Assembly: GCA_944326545.1 (NCBI GenBank)
Contig: CALVEH010000004.1
Coordinates: 186,001-250,000, forward strand
Origin: Candidatus Gastranaerophilales bacterium
Lineage (GTDB): Bacteria; Cyanobacteriota; Vampirovibrionia; Gastranaerophilales; Gastranaerophilaceae
Length of the DNA stretch: 64,000 nt
Direction: 5' to 3'
The notes under the pieces are model-generated. The model searched no databases. It saw only the letters and a program-made list of their open reading frames with translations, and was not told the origin of the DNA. Every line of letters starts with the position of its first letter. The stretch's first letter is position 1. The translations under genes and the position numbers were made by a program. Below, one piece after another: positions 35,496 to 44,577 of this stretch.

Positions 35496-36368
35496 TTAAA
35501 TTGCTACAGTAAAGTCAACCATAAAGAATACCAATAGTGCAAAACAAGTTATGCAAGTGAACTCAATCAAACCTGCAGCAACATTGTTTTTCTTGATTTC
35601 TTTGTTTATGTTGATAGCTTTTACAATAAAATTGCCTAATATATATCTTACAGCAGGCAGCATTAAAAATATTGCTGACAAATCAACGAAATAAGTAATC
35701 AAACTGCTTTTCCATCCAGCAACATCACCTAATGTCGCTTTCATAAGAATCAAACCTATCGCAATTATGTTACCTGCCAAAGCAATACCTACAGCATAGT
35801 TGTCGTTTTCCAATTCATCATGCACAGAATACGGAGTTAAAAAGTCGTAAACTCTTAAGAATAAAAACATAAAGCATACGCTTAAAACATAATAGAATAC
35901 GGATGAGATTAATCCGCCAACTTCACCGTTTACACAAGCGGCAATAATCAAACCATGGGCAATGTAAAAGCCAAAATACACTGCAGCAGTACCGATGTTT
36001 TTGTCTTGCAAAAGTTCTTTAGCGTTGTCAAAACGGTTAAGCATAATTTTTCTTGTAACAAAACCGGATGTTGTCATCAAAAACATACCTACAAGCGCGT
36101 AAGCAATATACATTGCTAAATCAAGCCTGAATGTTTTTGAAGACGGGCCGACAAAAGCTCCAACAAGAATAAAAGCCATACCGATTATATATCCGCAAAA
36201 AGCTATTGTTGCCGTATAATTACTGTTTTTAACTTCTGCTTCCGGTTTAAAAATAGAAAATTTGTCGAACAAAAATTTTGATAAAAATAACATTACACAA
36301 GAAACAAAAAGATAAATAACACTTTGTACAACAGCACTATTACCTATATCAGATAAATTTATATTCAT
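35496..36368 (-). CDS. DUF350 membrane protein
   Basis: A 290-residue polytopic protein with two similar halves, each with a series of transmembrane helices, as expected of DUF350 proteins (E. coli YjfL type). The halves can be seen as NSNYTATIAFCGYIIGMAFI and ENDNYAVGIALAGNIIAIGL, each followed by a charged loop and further helices. The function of the family is not established; it repeatedly occurs with PspA and polyamine-modifying enzymes. Here it lies nine bases after DUF4178 and eleven before the two-TM protein. A well-formed GGAGAA site precedes the ATG. Confidence 0.85.
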   Translation of the reverse strand: MNINLSDIGNSAVVQSVIYLFVSCVMLFLSKFLFDKFSIFKPEAEVKNSNYTATIAFCGYIIGMAFILVGAFVGPSSKTFRLDLAMYIAYALVGMFLMTTSGFVTRKIMLNRFDNAKELLQDKNIGTAAVYFGFYIAHGLIIAACVNGEVGGLISSVFYYVLSVCFMFLFLRVYDFLTPYSVHDELENDNYAVGIALAGNIIAIGLILMKATLGDVAGWKSSLITYFVDLSAIFLMLPAVRYILGNFIVKAININKEIKKNNVAAGLIEFTCITCFALLVFFMVDFTVAI

Positions 36369-36376
36369 AAATTCTC

Positions 36377-37075
36377 CTATCCTTCGTTATTTCTTAATAC
36401 AGTAATTTGAGATGGGCGCATTTTTTGGCATAAAAATACTTGATATTCGCTATCGCCCCATTTTTCAATGCTCAAAGATTTATTGCCGTTTTCAAAATCC
36501 CAATAGTATAAAGGTTCTGCTTTTGTGCTGTCACAGAATCTGTAAAATGTGGCTTTGTCTGAATCAGCGTATGAATAAGTCAGATTTTTATAAGTAACAT
36601 AACCGCTTTCGTTATCATCAATTTCATCAAGCTGTTCGGGTAACAAAGTAAATTTTCCGCCATAACCGTTGTAAACATCTGACAGTTTTGCTTTTTCAAG
36701 AACAACACTAACTGTAGTTTCGTCATCGTCCTCTATTTCGACCCAAACTTTTTCGTCTGTACCGTTATCGCATTCAAGTTCATACCAAGAAAAATCGCCT
36801 TGTTGATAAAGATGTTTTGCCAAAACTTTTAAAGTCATATCTTTGTAGTCATCGCCAACACCTCTTAGCTCAAACACACCGCCCCAACCAAGGTTAGTAA
36901 CGTGCAAAGCTTGTTCAGGTACTTTGTTTATATTTTCTTTTAAAGATTTGTTTCTCATAAAAATTGCCCAAGCAATCAATGCACCTAAAATTAAGAAAAG
37001 GACATTGAAACCTATAACAGGTATAAATACTGCTACAATTACAATAAGAATAAGTGCAAAGCCCACAAGATACAT
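36377..37075 (-). CDS. DUF4178 protein with N-terminal membrane segment
   Basis: The first ~45 residues form two close hydrophobic segments (VGFALILIVIVAVFIPVIGF and VLFLILGALIAWAIFM). The remainder is a beta-rich domain with VTNLGWGGVFELRG, then FSWYELECDNGTDEKVWVEI, characteristic of DUF4178. A second similar unit (GGKFTLLPEQ ... LYYWDFEN ... LSIEKWGDSEYQVFLCQKM) makes the domain a tandem. The family often accompanies DUF350 and polyamine-type enzymes; the biochemical role is unknown. It follows pspA after 19 bases. Confidence 0.8.
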   Translation of the reverse strand: MYLVGFALILIVIVAVFIPVIGFNVLFLILGALIAWAIFMRNKSLKENINKVPEQALHVTNLGWGGVFELRGVGDDYKDMTLKVLAKHLYQQGDFSWYELECDNGTDEKVWVEIEDDDETTVSVVLEKAKLSDVYNGYGGKFTLLPEQLDEIDDNESGYVTYKNLTYSYADSDKATFYRFCDSTKAEPLYYWDFENGNKSLSIEKWGDSEYQVFLCQKMRPSQITVLRNNEG

Positions 37076-37094
37076 ATAAACTCCTTTTTTATTA

Positions 37095-37868
37095 TTAGTT
37101 TTCTAACTCATTTTTTTGTTCAGCTAGGTTGTCTTGTTCAACATTAACAGATTCAGCAGATTTATCGGTAAGCATTTTTGCTTTTAATTCTGCCAAGGAA
37201 GCTTGTACATCAGGAGAATAAGAAGTACCTAAAGCCGCATTGATTTCTTTATCAATATCAGTTTCTATGCTTTCCATTGTTCCGTAAGCTTCAGCAAGAG
37301 CTTCTTCTTCACTTATTTTTGTTTTCATTTCTTCAAGCATACCTGCTGTGCTGTCTGAACTCATCGAAACAAGCTGCTGGTTGATTTTTTTAGAAGAAAC
37401 AGCCACTGTATGACGAGCTTTGAGGGTTTTGATTTGGTTTTCCCAGTTTTTAATTTGTTCTTTTAATTTAGCAATTTTATTTTCAAATTGCTTAATCATC
37501 ATATTATATTTTTCTAAAGAACCTTTAAGTTGAGCAGCTGCTTGTAAAGCTTCTTGTTTTTTAGCTAAAGCTTCAGAAGCTAATCTGTCTGCTTCTGCTG
37601 GGTCAAGAGCGCCGGCTTGAGCATTTTTTAAAAGAGCCATTGCTTTGTTTTCGTAGTCTTGTGCAATTTGTTTCTTTTCTTCAAGCTCACGTTTTGTAGA
37701 GATAGCAATAGCTTTAACCTCAGCCAAACCTTTTAAACTGTTGTCAAAATCTGTTTTCAGATCTCTTACACCTTGTTCAGCAAGTTTTATAGGGTCTTCA
37801 AACCTTGAAACAATTGAATGCAAAGTAGATTGTATAACTTTGAATAATCTTTCCAATAAACTAGCCAT
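37095..37868 (-). CDS. PspA/Vipp1 (IM30) family protein
   Basis: A 257-residue protein, almost all coiled-coil helix, matching the ESCRT-III-like PspA/Vipp1 family: N-terminal amphipathic helix LERLFKVIQSTLHSIVSRFED with the typical DP (EDPIKLAEQGVRDL), then long helices. These proteins bind and remodel stressed inner membranes. It lacks a long C-terminal Vipp1-type tail, having instead a short acidic extension. It is the second gene of the operon, after the J-domain protein, and has a strong GGAGATA site. Confidence 0.9.
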   Translation of the reverse strand: MASLLERLFKVIQSTLHSIVSRFEDPIKLAEQGVRDLKTDFDNSLKGLAEVKAIAISTKRELEEKKQIAQDYENKAMALLKNAQAGALDPAEADRLASEALAKKQEALQAAAQLKGSLEKYNMMIKQFENKIAKLKEQIKNWENQIKTLKARHTVAVSSKKINQQLVSMSSDSTAGMLEEMKTKISEEEALAEAYGTMESIETDIDKEINAALGTSYSPDVQASLAELKAKMLTDKSAESVNVEQDNLAEQKNELEN

Positions 37869-37890
37869 TAGTAATATCTCCTATCCATCT

Positions 37891-38277
37891 TTATTTGTTG
37901 TATTTCTCTTCAAAATAATTATAAGCTATGTTCAATTTTTTAACAATATTTTGAGCAATAGCAAGCTTTTTAGGATTGTTATAAAATTTATCTGGATGAT
38001 ATTTTTTTAACAACTTTTTATAGGATGCCTTTATTTCATCAAACCCTGCACCATAGGGCAATTCAAGATTTGCATAGTATTCTTGCTCCAAAGAATTTCC
38101 TGTTGGATTTGCTTTTTTTTCAAAAGCTTCTTGAACACGTTCGTCAAAATCTCTGTCTTCAAAAGTTGTGCGATAGTTTTCAAAATTAGCTTCAGGGCCA
38201 AAGTCATTTTCGTACACAGGTTCTTTTGAATTGACGTTGCTTCTTATTATATTTTTAATTCTTTTAAATAAACTCAA
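37891..38277 (-). CDS. J-domain (DnaJ-like) protein heading the PspA operon
   Basis: The C-terminal 65 residues are a J-domain: LELPYGAGFDEIKASYKKLL, then KKYHPDKFYNNPKK with the HPD motif needed to stimulate DnaK ATPase. The N-terminal 65 residues are polar and unmatched. It lacks the Gly/Phe and zinc regions of true DnaJ, so it is a specialised co-chaperone that would bring DnaK to a client, perhaps PspA assemblies. The start is probably TTG at 38277; no ATG lies near. A near-consensus promoter lies 33 bases upstream. In E. coli-type PspA operons no J-protein is present. Confidence 0.8.
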   Translation of the reverse strand: MSLFKRIKNIIRSNVNSKEPVYENDFGPEANFENYRTTFEDRDFDERVQEAFEKKANPTGNSLEQEYYANLELPYGAGFDEIKASYKKLLKKYHPDKFYNNPKKLAIAQNIVKKLNIAYNYFEEKYNK

Positions 38278-38309
38278 ATGTAAAACCGTAACTTCTTAAT
38301 TCGTCTTTA

Positions 38310-38338
38310 ATAATATTAAATTTTACTGGTATTTTCAA
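38310..38338 (-). promoter_or_regulatory. Promoter of the J-domain/PspA operon
   Basis: On the minus strand TTGAAA (38338-38333), 17 bases, TATTAT (38315-38310). This looks like a vegetative promoter; I see no enhancer-type -24/-12 site. Confidence 0.6.
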
Positions 38339-38522
38339 GTTTTTTCTTTTAAAAATACAAAATATATGATACTATTGTCTTAGCTTATAATATAAAGATT
38401 TAATAATTAGTATGAATTTATAAATCAATTTTAAATAAATACATTGAATTTAGCTCAAATGCGCTTTGCGCGCGTTTGTGTATGTGTATATATAGAATAA
38501 GAGGTACAGGACAATCGACACA

Positions 38523-40052
38523 ATGACTTTATTAACAGCACTCTTAATAATTGCCCTTCTCGCTGCCGTGGGCTTAGGCGCATTGGCATTTGCAGCTGTG
38601 CAAAAGAAAAAAACAGTGCTGGCACTTTATGAAAAACTTTCTAAAGAAACAGAAGAAAAAGAAAATCTTTTGAAAAAAGAAGCAATGATTCAAGCGAAAG
38701 AAGCATTGCACCTTGAACGTGAAAAATTTGACGACGAAGTTAGAGAACGCCGTCAAGACCTGCAAAGGGCAGAAGATAAGCTTCTTAAAAAAGAAGATAT
38801 GCTTGAGGATAAAATCCAAGAAGCTACAGACAAAGAATATGCTGCTCAAAAGAAAATGGATGAACTTCTTGAAAAAGAAGACTACCTTGCAGATTTAATT
38901 GCAAAACAAATCGAAGAAACAGAAAAAATTGCAGGAATGTCTCGAGAAGAAGCAAGACACATGTTGATGGAACAACTTAAACAAGACCTTCAACAAGAAC
39001 AAATGCAATTAATCAGAGAAAATGAAGCTAAAATCAGAGAAACAGCTAAACAAACAGCACAAGATATTCTTTCAACAACAATGCAAAGATGTGCTATAGA
39101 TCAGGTTGTAGAGTCAACAGTTTCTGTTGTAAACCTTCCTTCTGATGAGATGAAAGGTCGTATCATAGGACGTGAAGGTCGTAACATCAGAACGTTAGAA
39201 ACACTTACAGGTGTTGACCTTATTATTGACGATACTCCTGAGGCTGTTGTACTTTCAAGCTTTGACCCCGTAAGACGTGAGATAGCAAAAGTTGCTTTAG
39301 AAAAACTCATCTCTGACGGACGTATCCACCCTGTAAGAATTGAAGAAATGGTGGAAAAAGCTCAGGAAGAAATTGAAGAAAAAATTAAAAAAGAAGGTGA
39401 AAATGCAGCCGTTGATATGGGTGTATTGAACCTTCATAAAGAGTTGATAAAAACATTAGGCCGTTTGTATTACAGAACAAGCTACGGTCAAAATGTTTTA
39501 AAACACTCATTAGAAGTCGGACACATTGCAGGTATGTTGGCTGCAGAACTCGGTGCTAACGTACAAGTTGCAAAGCGTGCAGGGCTTTTACATGACATAG
39601 GCAAAGCTGTTGACCAAACTCAAGAAGGAACACATATTGAGCTTGGTGTTGAGCTTGCCCGTCGTTATGGTGAAAGAGAAGAAATTGTTCACGCAATCGA
39701 AGCTCACCACGATGATGTTACAGCAAATACGATTGAAGCAGTTTTGGTAAAACTTGCGGATGCTATATCAGCCGGACGCCCCGGTTCAAGACGTGATACT
39801 CTTGAAATTTACATCAAAAGACTTAAAAAGATTGAAGAAATCGCTTCAAGCTATGAAGGAATTAAACAGTCTTTTGCCGTACAAGCGGGTCGTGAGGTTA
39901 GGATTATCGTCCAACCTGACATGTTCGATGATTTGGCAAGCGCAAAGTTAGCCCGTGATATTGCTAAGCGTATTGAAGAAGAACTCGATTATCCGGGTCA
40001 AATCAGAGTAACTGTTGTTAGAGAAATCAGAACAACTGAAATAGCAAAATAG
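38523..40052 (+). CDS. rny: Ribonuclease Y
   Basis: RNase Y is a membrane-anchored endoribonuclease that starts mRNA decay. Order: N-terminal transmembrane helix (about 3-25), long charged coiled coil (to ~200), KH domain ([20 protein letters not shown]) and HD domain with [17 protein letters not shown] and IEAHHDD. Length 509 is typical. The leader is long and contains GCGC-TTT-GCGC near 38460. The downstream ymdB homologue is its usual neighbour, but a GC-rich family D repeat has come between them, starting within ten bases of the stop codon. Confidence 0.96.
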   Translation: MTLLTALLIIALLAAVGLGALAFAAVQKKKTVLALYEKLSKETEEKENLLKKEAMIQAKEALHLEREKFDDEVRERRQDLQRAEDKLLKKEDMLEDKIQEATDKEYAAQKKMDELLEKEDYLADLIAKQIEETEKIAGMSREEARHMLMEQLKQDLQQEQMQLIRENEAKIRETAKQTAQDILSTTMQRCAIDQVVESTVSVVNLPSDEMKGRIIGREGRNIRTLETLTGVDLIIDDTPEAVVLSSFDPVRREIAKVALEKLISDGRIHPVRIEEMVEKAQEEIEEKIKKEGENAAVDMGVLNLHKELIKTLGRLYYRTSYGQNVLKHSLEVGHIAGMLAAELGANVQVAKRAGLLHDIGKAVDQTQEGTHIELGVELARRYGEREEIVHAIEAHHDDVTANTIEAVLVKLADAISAGRPGSRRDTLEIYIKRLKKIEEIASSYEGIKQSFAVQAGREVRIIVQPDMFDDLASAKLARDIAKRIEEELDYPGQIRVTVVREIRTTEIAK

Positions 40053-40060
40053 TGGATCTA

Positions 40061-40204
40061 ATCCAAGACAGCGGATTTTCGGACGGGCGCCGAGTGAGGC
40101 AAAACCGAACCCAGCCCGGGGAGCGATGTCCGAAGTGAGCCAAAGCAAAGCGCAGCGAACGACAGGACAGAGCGAGAAGAAAATCAAAGACAGCGGATTT
40201 TTCC
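40061..40204 (-). repeat. Family D GC-rich repeat between rny and ymdB
   Basis: Bounded by ATCCAAGACAGCGGATTTT (40061-40079) and a near copy at 40184-40203. The inside is strongly GC-rich against AT-rich surroundings. Read on the minus strand it aligns with 62203-62329: AAAATCCGCTGTCTTGGAT, then TTCTTC-CGCTC-like and TGCTTTGCT words. Positions match in order but not closely. Confidence 0.8.
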
Positions 40205-40239
40205 AACGGTAGTGATTTGACCTGTACGCACAGGCAAAT

Positions 40240-41070
40240 ATGACACAAGAAAATGAACAAATTAAAGTACTATTTTTAGGCGACATGGTAGGCCGCCCCG
40301 GACGTGGTGTTGTAAAACATTACTTGGGCGACCTGCTTGCGTCTGAAAACAAAACTTACGATTTTATAATAGCTAATGTAGAAAATGCATCCCACGGTTT
40401 TGGTTTAACAGAAAAAAACCACAAGGAACTTGGAGAAATCGGCATAAACTGTTTTACTTCAGGCAACCACATTTGGGATAAAAAAGACGTTTATTCATAC
40501 ATCAACAATTCCGACAAATTGATTCGCCCGTGGAATTATCCTAAAGGTACTTACGGAGTCGGTTACAGAATTTTTGATGTCAAAAATACTAAAATTGCGG
40601 TTTTAAATTTTCTTGGCAGAACATTTATGAACCCTGTTGATTCTCCATGGGAAATTATACAAAACGAAATTGAACAAATAAAAGCACAAGCTCCCATTGT
40701 TATTGTAGATTTCCATGCAGAAGCTACCGCAGAAAAAATTTGTTTTGGAAAATTCTGTTCGGAATACAAAATTAGTGCTGTTTTAGGTACGCACACTCAC
40801 GTACAAACAGCAGATGAAAAAATTATTAACGATTACACTGCATACATCACAGATGCGGGCTTTTGCGGAGCGCATAACTCCGTAATCGGTATGGCTTATG
40901 AGTCTTCTGTAAAAAGGCTTGTTACGAGCATTCCTGAAAGATTTGATATAGACGAAAGCCCCATTCTTGAACTCAACGCTGTTGAGATGAGCTTTGACGC
41001 CGTTTCAGGGCAAGCACAAAGCATAAAAAGAATTCAGTACATAAAAGATATGAGTGAGGAAAATAAATGA
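40240..41070 (+). CDS. ymdB: YmdB-type metallophosphodiesterase
   Basis: A 276-residue calcineurin-like phosphoesterase of the YmdB family (TIGR00282), which cleaves 2',3'-cyclic nucleotides and in Bacillus influences biofilm and sporulation decisions. Motifs: LFLGDMVGRPGR, IANVENASHGFGLT, TSGNHIWDKKD and VDFHAEAT, then GTHTHVQTADE, giving the two-metal site. It is the usual partner of rny. The start context is poor: only AGG within CCTGT-ACGC-ACAGG, a hairpin just upstream, probably because repeat D displaced the original leader. Confidence 0.93.
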   Translation: MTQENEQIKVLFLGDMVGRPGRGVVKHYLGDLLASENKTYDFIIANVENASHGFGLTEKNHKELGEIGINCFTSGNHIWDKKDVYSYINNSDKLIRPWNYPKGTYGVGYRIFDVKNTKIAVLNFLGRTFMNPVDSPWEIIQNEIEQIKAQAPIVIVDFHAEATAEKICFGKFCSEYKISAVLGTHTHVQTADEKIINDYTAYITDAGFCGAHNSVIGMAYESSVKRLVTSIPERFDIDESPILELNAVEMSFDAVSGQAQSIKRIQYIKDMSEENK

Positions 41071-41085
41071 AGAAAGGATAGAAAG

Positions 41086-41952
41086 GTGAAAGTCGATTTA
41101 CACATTCACACAATCTATTCGGACGGCGTTTTTAGCCCCGAAAAGATTGTGGATACTGCTATTGACGCAGGATTGAATGCTATTGCGATTACAGATCACG
41201 ATAATGTTCTGGCGTATCCGATAGCCGTAAATTATGCTCAAAAAATCGCAAAAGAAAAAAATACTTCGGCATTAGAAATCTTACCGGGCGTTGAAATCAA
41301 TACGATTTATAAAGACACGGAAATTCATATTCTCGGTTACTTTATGAATCGTGAAGATGAAGATTTTCAAGCAATGTTAAAATCACAACAAAAAGCCCGT
41401 ATTGAACAGACCGAAGAAATTCTTCATCTTTTGAATAAAAAAGAGGGGATACATATAACTTTTGATAAATTAAAAAGCCTTGTTGCCGAAGGCGGAAGTA
41501 TAGGCCGTCCGCATATTGCCAAAGCCATAACACTGGCAGGCGGTACAAACAGTGTTATGGAAGCTTATAACAAATACATAAACAACGATTCGGACGTTTA
41601 TGTACAAAGAAAGACAATCTCTCCGCACGAGGCTATCGAAATAATCTACGATGCAGGCGGAATACCTGTTTTTGCACATCCTTTTGATGTTGAAGATGCA
41701 GAAACTCTTATCAGAGAATTTATGCACTACGGCTTAAGAGGGGTTGAGGCATATCACAGAAAACACTCACCTGCTATGGTTGAATATTATTCAAGTATCG
41801 CAGAAAAGAACGGGTTGATTATAACGGGTGGCTCGGATTTCCATGCACCAAACCCTAATAACGGTCAAATTATCCTTGGGAAAAACTTTATTCCGGAATG
41901 GATTTATGACAAATTAATGAAAGAGAAAAAACAACTCGACTTGGCTCGCTAA
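41086..41952 (+). CDS. PHP-domain phosphoesterase
   Basis: The 288-residue protein belongs to the PHP family, close to the TrpH/RnaAM group that hydrolyses 3',5'-bisphosphates or trims RNA 5' ends. Metal ligands are in the N-terminal HIHTIYSDG, then ITDHDN, and later GSDFH and FAHPFD. The start is GTG at 41086 with AAGGAT upstream, 15 bases after ymdB, so the genes are co-transcribed. An RNA or nucleotide-turnover role would fit the neighbours rny and ymdB. Confidence 0.9.
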   Translation: MKVDLHIHTIYSDGVFSPEKIVDTAIDAGLNAIAITDHDNVLAYPIAVNYAQKIAKEKNTSALEILPGVEINTIYKDTEIHILGYFMNREDEDFQAMLKSQQKARIEQTEEILHLLNKKEGIHITFDKLKSLVAEGGSIGRPHIAKAITLAGGTNSVMEAYNKYINNDSDVYVQRKTISPHEAIEIIYDAGGIPVFAHPFDVEDAETLIREFMHYGLRGVEAYHRKHSPAMVEYYSSIAEKNGLIITGGSDFHAPNPNNGQIILGKNFIPEWIYDKLMKEKKQLDLAR

Positions 41953-41989
41953 TTAAAAAGCTAGGCTAAATTAAACAAAGAGACTTGAT

Positions 41990-42631
41990 ATGAAAAAACT
42001 CAATGCTTTTAATATGGTAGAAATTATGATTGTAGTTTGCCTTTTGGTGACTACAGTCATACTTTGTCTGCCTATTATTTTTAACAACTCTAAAGAAGCA
42101 AGAATTATTGCGGGTTGGAAAAGGCTTTATACAGAAGCTGAAACAAACTTTGAAGTTTTTAATGTCGGTGATATGGAGCGAATACAGTCTGTTTGTTCCA
42201 GTAATATAGAAGATAAGGATTCTGAAATATACAAAATAATAGCTCCTTATCTTAATATTGATTTGAGTAAAAATACCAAAAATTTAAAATATTATCATTA
42301 TCGTTTTAAAAACGGAGCACAGGTGCCTATGCAGTCTAATGTGTTTACAAAACGGTTTGCATATCAAGAAAACGGTAATGTTGTCGGTTTTAGATGGCTT
42401 GATTGCAAGTGTGAAGGTGACGAACCTTGCGCTACAGCTCTTTTTGATATGAACGGAACCAAAGCACCGAACCGTATAGGAAAAGATATTTTTGGCATTT
42501 ATTTATATAGAAACGGCATAGAAGCTTTTGGCTCAAAATACTCTAATGATAAGTTGGAAAGAGAATGTAACAACCTTCATTCAAACGGTATGAGCTGTTC
42601 TGAGTACTACCTTAGAGGCGGAAAGTTTTAA
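41990..42631 (+). CDS. Type IV pilin-like protein
   Basis: The N-terminus KKLNA-FNMVEIMIVVCLLV is a class III prepilin signal: short basic leader, cleavage before Phe, Glu5 of the mature form and a hydrophobic helix. The remainder (190 residues) has a pilin-like layout, with paired cysteines such as CKCEGDEPC and another CSEYYLRGGKF near the end. It is probably a minor or pseudopilin exported and assembled by a type IV pilus or type II secretion machine encoded elsewhere. Stand-alone gene. Confidence 0.8.
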   Translation: MKKLNAFNMVEIMIVVCLLVTTVILCLPIIFNNSKEARIIAGWKRLYTEAETNFEVFNVGDMERIQSVCSSNIEDKDSEIYKIIAPYLNIDLSKNTKNLKYYHYRFKNGAQVPMQSNVFTKRFAYQENGNVVGFRWLDCKCEGDEPCATALFDMNGTKAPNRIGKDIFGIYLYRNGIEAFGSKYSNDKLERECNNLHSNGMSCSEYYLRGGKF

Positions 42632-42651
42632 AACACTAGTTCAAATACATG

Positions 42652-42680
42652 TTGACTATGAACATATATACTATTATATT
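42652..42680 (+). promoter_or_regulatory. Promoter of flhB paralogue-fliA genes
   Basis: TTGACT, 17 bases, TATATT; the flhB-like ATG lies ~62 bases beyond. Confidence 0.55.
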
Positions 42681-42742
42681 TCATGATAAGATGTTGATGT
42701 AAGTTGAGTAAGGATAGAATAAAAAGTTAGGACCCTTTCCCC

Positions 42743-43840
42743 ATGGGTGATGAAGATAAGCAGTTTGAGGCATCCCACCAAAAACTGGAAAAAGCGAGAA
42801 AAGAAGGTCAGGTTGTAAAATCAAAAGATTTTTCAACTGCTGTTGCGATGATTGTTATGTTTTTTGCAATAGCTAAGCTTTCTCCGTTTATTTTTGATCA
42901 AATATCACGACTTTTTGTTTTGTGTTATGAACAGATACCAAACCAACATCTCGAAAATATCGGTTTGCCGTATCTTTTGTTTATTACTCTTGTTCCTACG
43001 GTGCTTATTATAGGGCCAATTCTTGCATTAGCTATGTTTATTGCAATTATCGGGGATTTTATTCAGGTAGGGCCGTTGTTTACTACAACACCGCTTGCTC
43101 CAAAACTCGACAAACTTAACCCGACAAAGTATTTTAAAAACTTAATGTCGATTAAAACTTTGTTTGAACTTGTAAAAAACATCATCAAGGTTGTTATTTT
43201 AGGCTATGTAGGCTGGTCTGTTTACAGTTCTCACTTCGAAATTATTTTAGGACTTGCTGCTATGGATAACCACTTTGCGGTAATGCAGGAGTTCGGCGCA
43301 TTGATTATGGACTTTGTAATAAAAGCAAGTATTGCGTTTTTGATAATTTCTGCAGCTGATTACGGTATGACAAGATGGAAGTTTTTGCAAGACCAAAAGA
43401 TGTCCTTTAAAGAGGTAAAAGACGAATATAAAAACACAGAAGGTGACCCAAATGTTAAAGCTGCATTGCGTCAACGCCGTCAACAAATGATGCAACAAGG
43501 TATGATGGATGCTGTTCCTGATTCTGATTTTGTTGTTACAAATCCTACGCATGTTGCTTGCGCATTAAAGTATGATCAAGAGACAATGGAATCACCTAAG
43601 CTTGTTGCAAAAGGTACAGAGCTGTTTGCAAAAAAGATTATAGATATAGCAAGAGAACACGGTGTGCCTGTGGTAGAGAATCCGCCTGTTGCACGTGCGC
43701 TTTTCAGACTTGTTGATGTAAACAGAGAAATTCCGCCTGATTTGTACAAAGCTGTCGCAGAAATTTTACTGTTTGTATATAATTTGCGAAATTCTCAAAA
43801 ACCTAGTAATATAAAAACTAATAAGAGTGATAAAAAATAA
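42743..43840 (+). CDS. FlhB/SctU-family export switch protein, paralogue 1
   Basis: A 365-residue type III export component with four transmembrane helices and a cytosolic domain holding NPTH at 267-270, the self-cleavage site that switches substrate class. The N-terminus (ASHQKLEKARKEGQVVKSKD) fits the FlhB/SctU family but lacks the EEATPKRRED start of the second copy at 53838. It lies three bases before fliA and not with fliPQR. It could be the flagellar protein with a special partner, or a divergent second switch. Both copies keep the key motif and are probably active. Confidence 0.85.
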   Translation: MGDEDKQFEASHQKLEKARKEGQVVKSKDFSTAVAMIVMFFAIAKLSPFIFDQISRLFVLCYEQIPNQHLENIGLPYLLFITLVPTVLIIGPILALAMFIAIIGDFIQVGPLFTTTPLAPKLDKLNPTKYFKNLMSIKTLFELVKNIIKVVILGYVGWSVYSSHFEIILGLAAMDNHFAVMQEFGALIMDFVIKASIAFLIISAADYGMTRWKFLQDQKMSFKEVKDEYKNTEGDPNVKAALRQRRQQMMQQGMMDAVPDSDFVVTNPTHVACALKYDQETMESPKLVAKGTELFAKKIIDIAREHGVPVVENPPVARALFRLVDVNREIPPDLYKAVAEILLFVYNLRNSQKPSNIKTNKSDKK

Positions 43841-43842
43841 TC

Positions 43843-44511
43843 ATGATTAATAACACTTCTCAAAACAAAATTAAAGAATATATTTCTATAGTAGAAAAGG
43901 TAGCTAAAGTCGAGCACAGACGTATTCCGTCTCACATGGTCGACTATGAAGAGCTTGTTTCTATTGGTATTATTGCCGTTCAAGCAATGATTAAAAACAA
44001 AACACCTGAACAGCTTGAAAAATATAATACTTCATACATTGCAACAGCTGTAAGATGGGCTATAAGAAACGAGCTTAGAAACAGATATAAATGGTATACT
44101 CTAAAACATAATAAGACTGAAGAAGAAAGCGCCGAAAACGGTTCTGATGGCGATTTGGATGTTTCTCCCGGTAAAGTTAGAGAAGCTATCTATGAAACTA
44201 TTCTTTCTATAGATTCTATTGCTGCTGCTTCTTCCGATAATGATTCTCCGTTCGATTTTATCAAGGATCCTCATGCTTTACCTGATGAAAAAGCGGAAAT
44301 CAGTGAGCTTGGTAAAGCTATAAGAGAAGCTATTGCAACACTTCCTCAAAAAGACAGACTGGTTGTTGAATATAGATTCTACAGAAATATGCAGGTAAAG
44401 GAAATCGCAGAACAGGTTGGTTTATCTTCTTCTCGTATTACAAGGATTGTTCAAGCGGCATTGAACCATGTTAGGGAATATCTTGTCGCCCACGAACATT
44501 ACGGTTATTGA
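43843..44511 (+). CDS. fliA: FliA-type (sigma-28) RNA polymerase sigma factor
   Basis: A 222-residue sigma-70-family protein without region 1. Region 2 is visible as DYEELVSIGIIAVQAMI and YIATAVRWAIRNELRNRYKW; region 4 as LPQKDRLVVEYRFYRNMQVK followed by EIAEQVGLSSSRITRIVQAA, the helix-turn-helix. The acidic linker between is variable. Size and proximity to the FlhB paralogue, with three bases between the genes, suggest the motility sigma factor that transcribes late flagellar genes. It could be another group 3 sigma; no anti-sigma FlgM is adjacent. Confidence 0.8.
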   Translation: MINNTSQNKIKEYISIVEKVAKVEHRRIPSHMVDYEELVSIGIIAVQAMIKNKTPEQLEKYNTSYIATAVRWAIRNELRNRYKWYTLKHNKTEEESAENGSDGDLDVSPGKVREAIYETILSIDSIAAASSDNDSPFDFIKDPHALPDEKAEISELGKAIREAIATLPQKDRLVVEYRFYRNMQVKEIAEQVGLSSSRITRIVQAALNHVREYLVAHEHYGY

Positions 44512-44577
44512 TTTTTGGACAAATATTGTAAACGTTTTGTTCGCATCAAGTTAGAAAATAAATTGAAGCAGGTTTAA

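Noticed and set aside
38574-38849. Minus-strand open frame antisense to rny
   Set aside because: Cys/Phe-rich shadow of the Lys/Glu-rich coiled coil of RNase Y.
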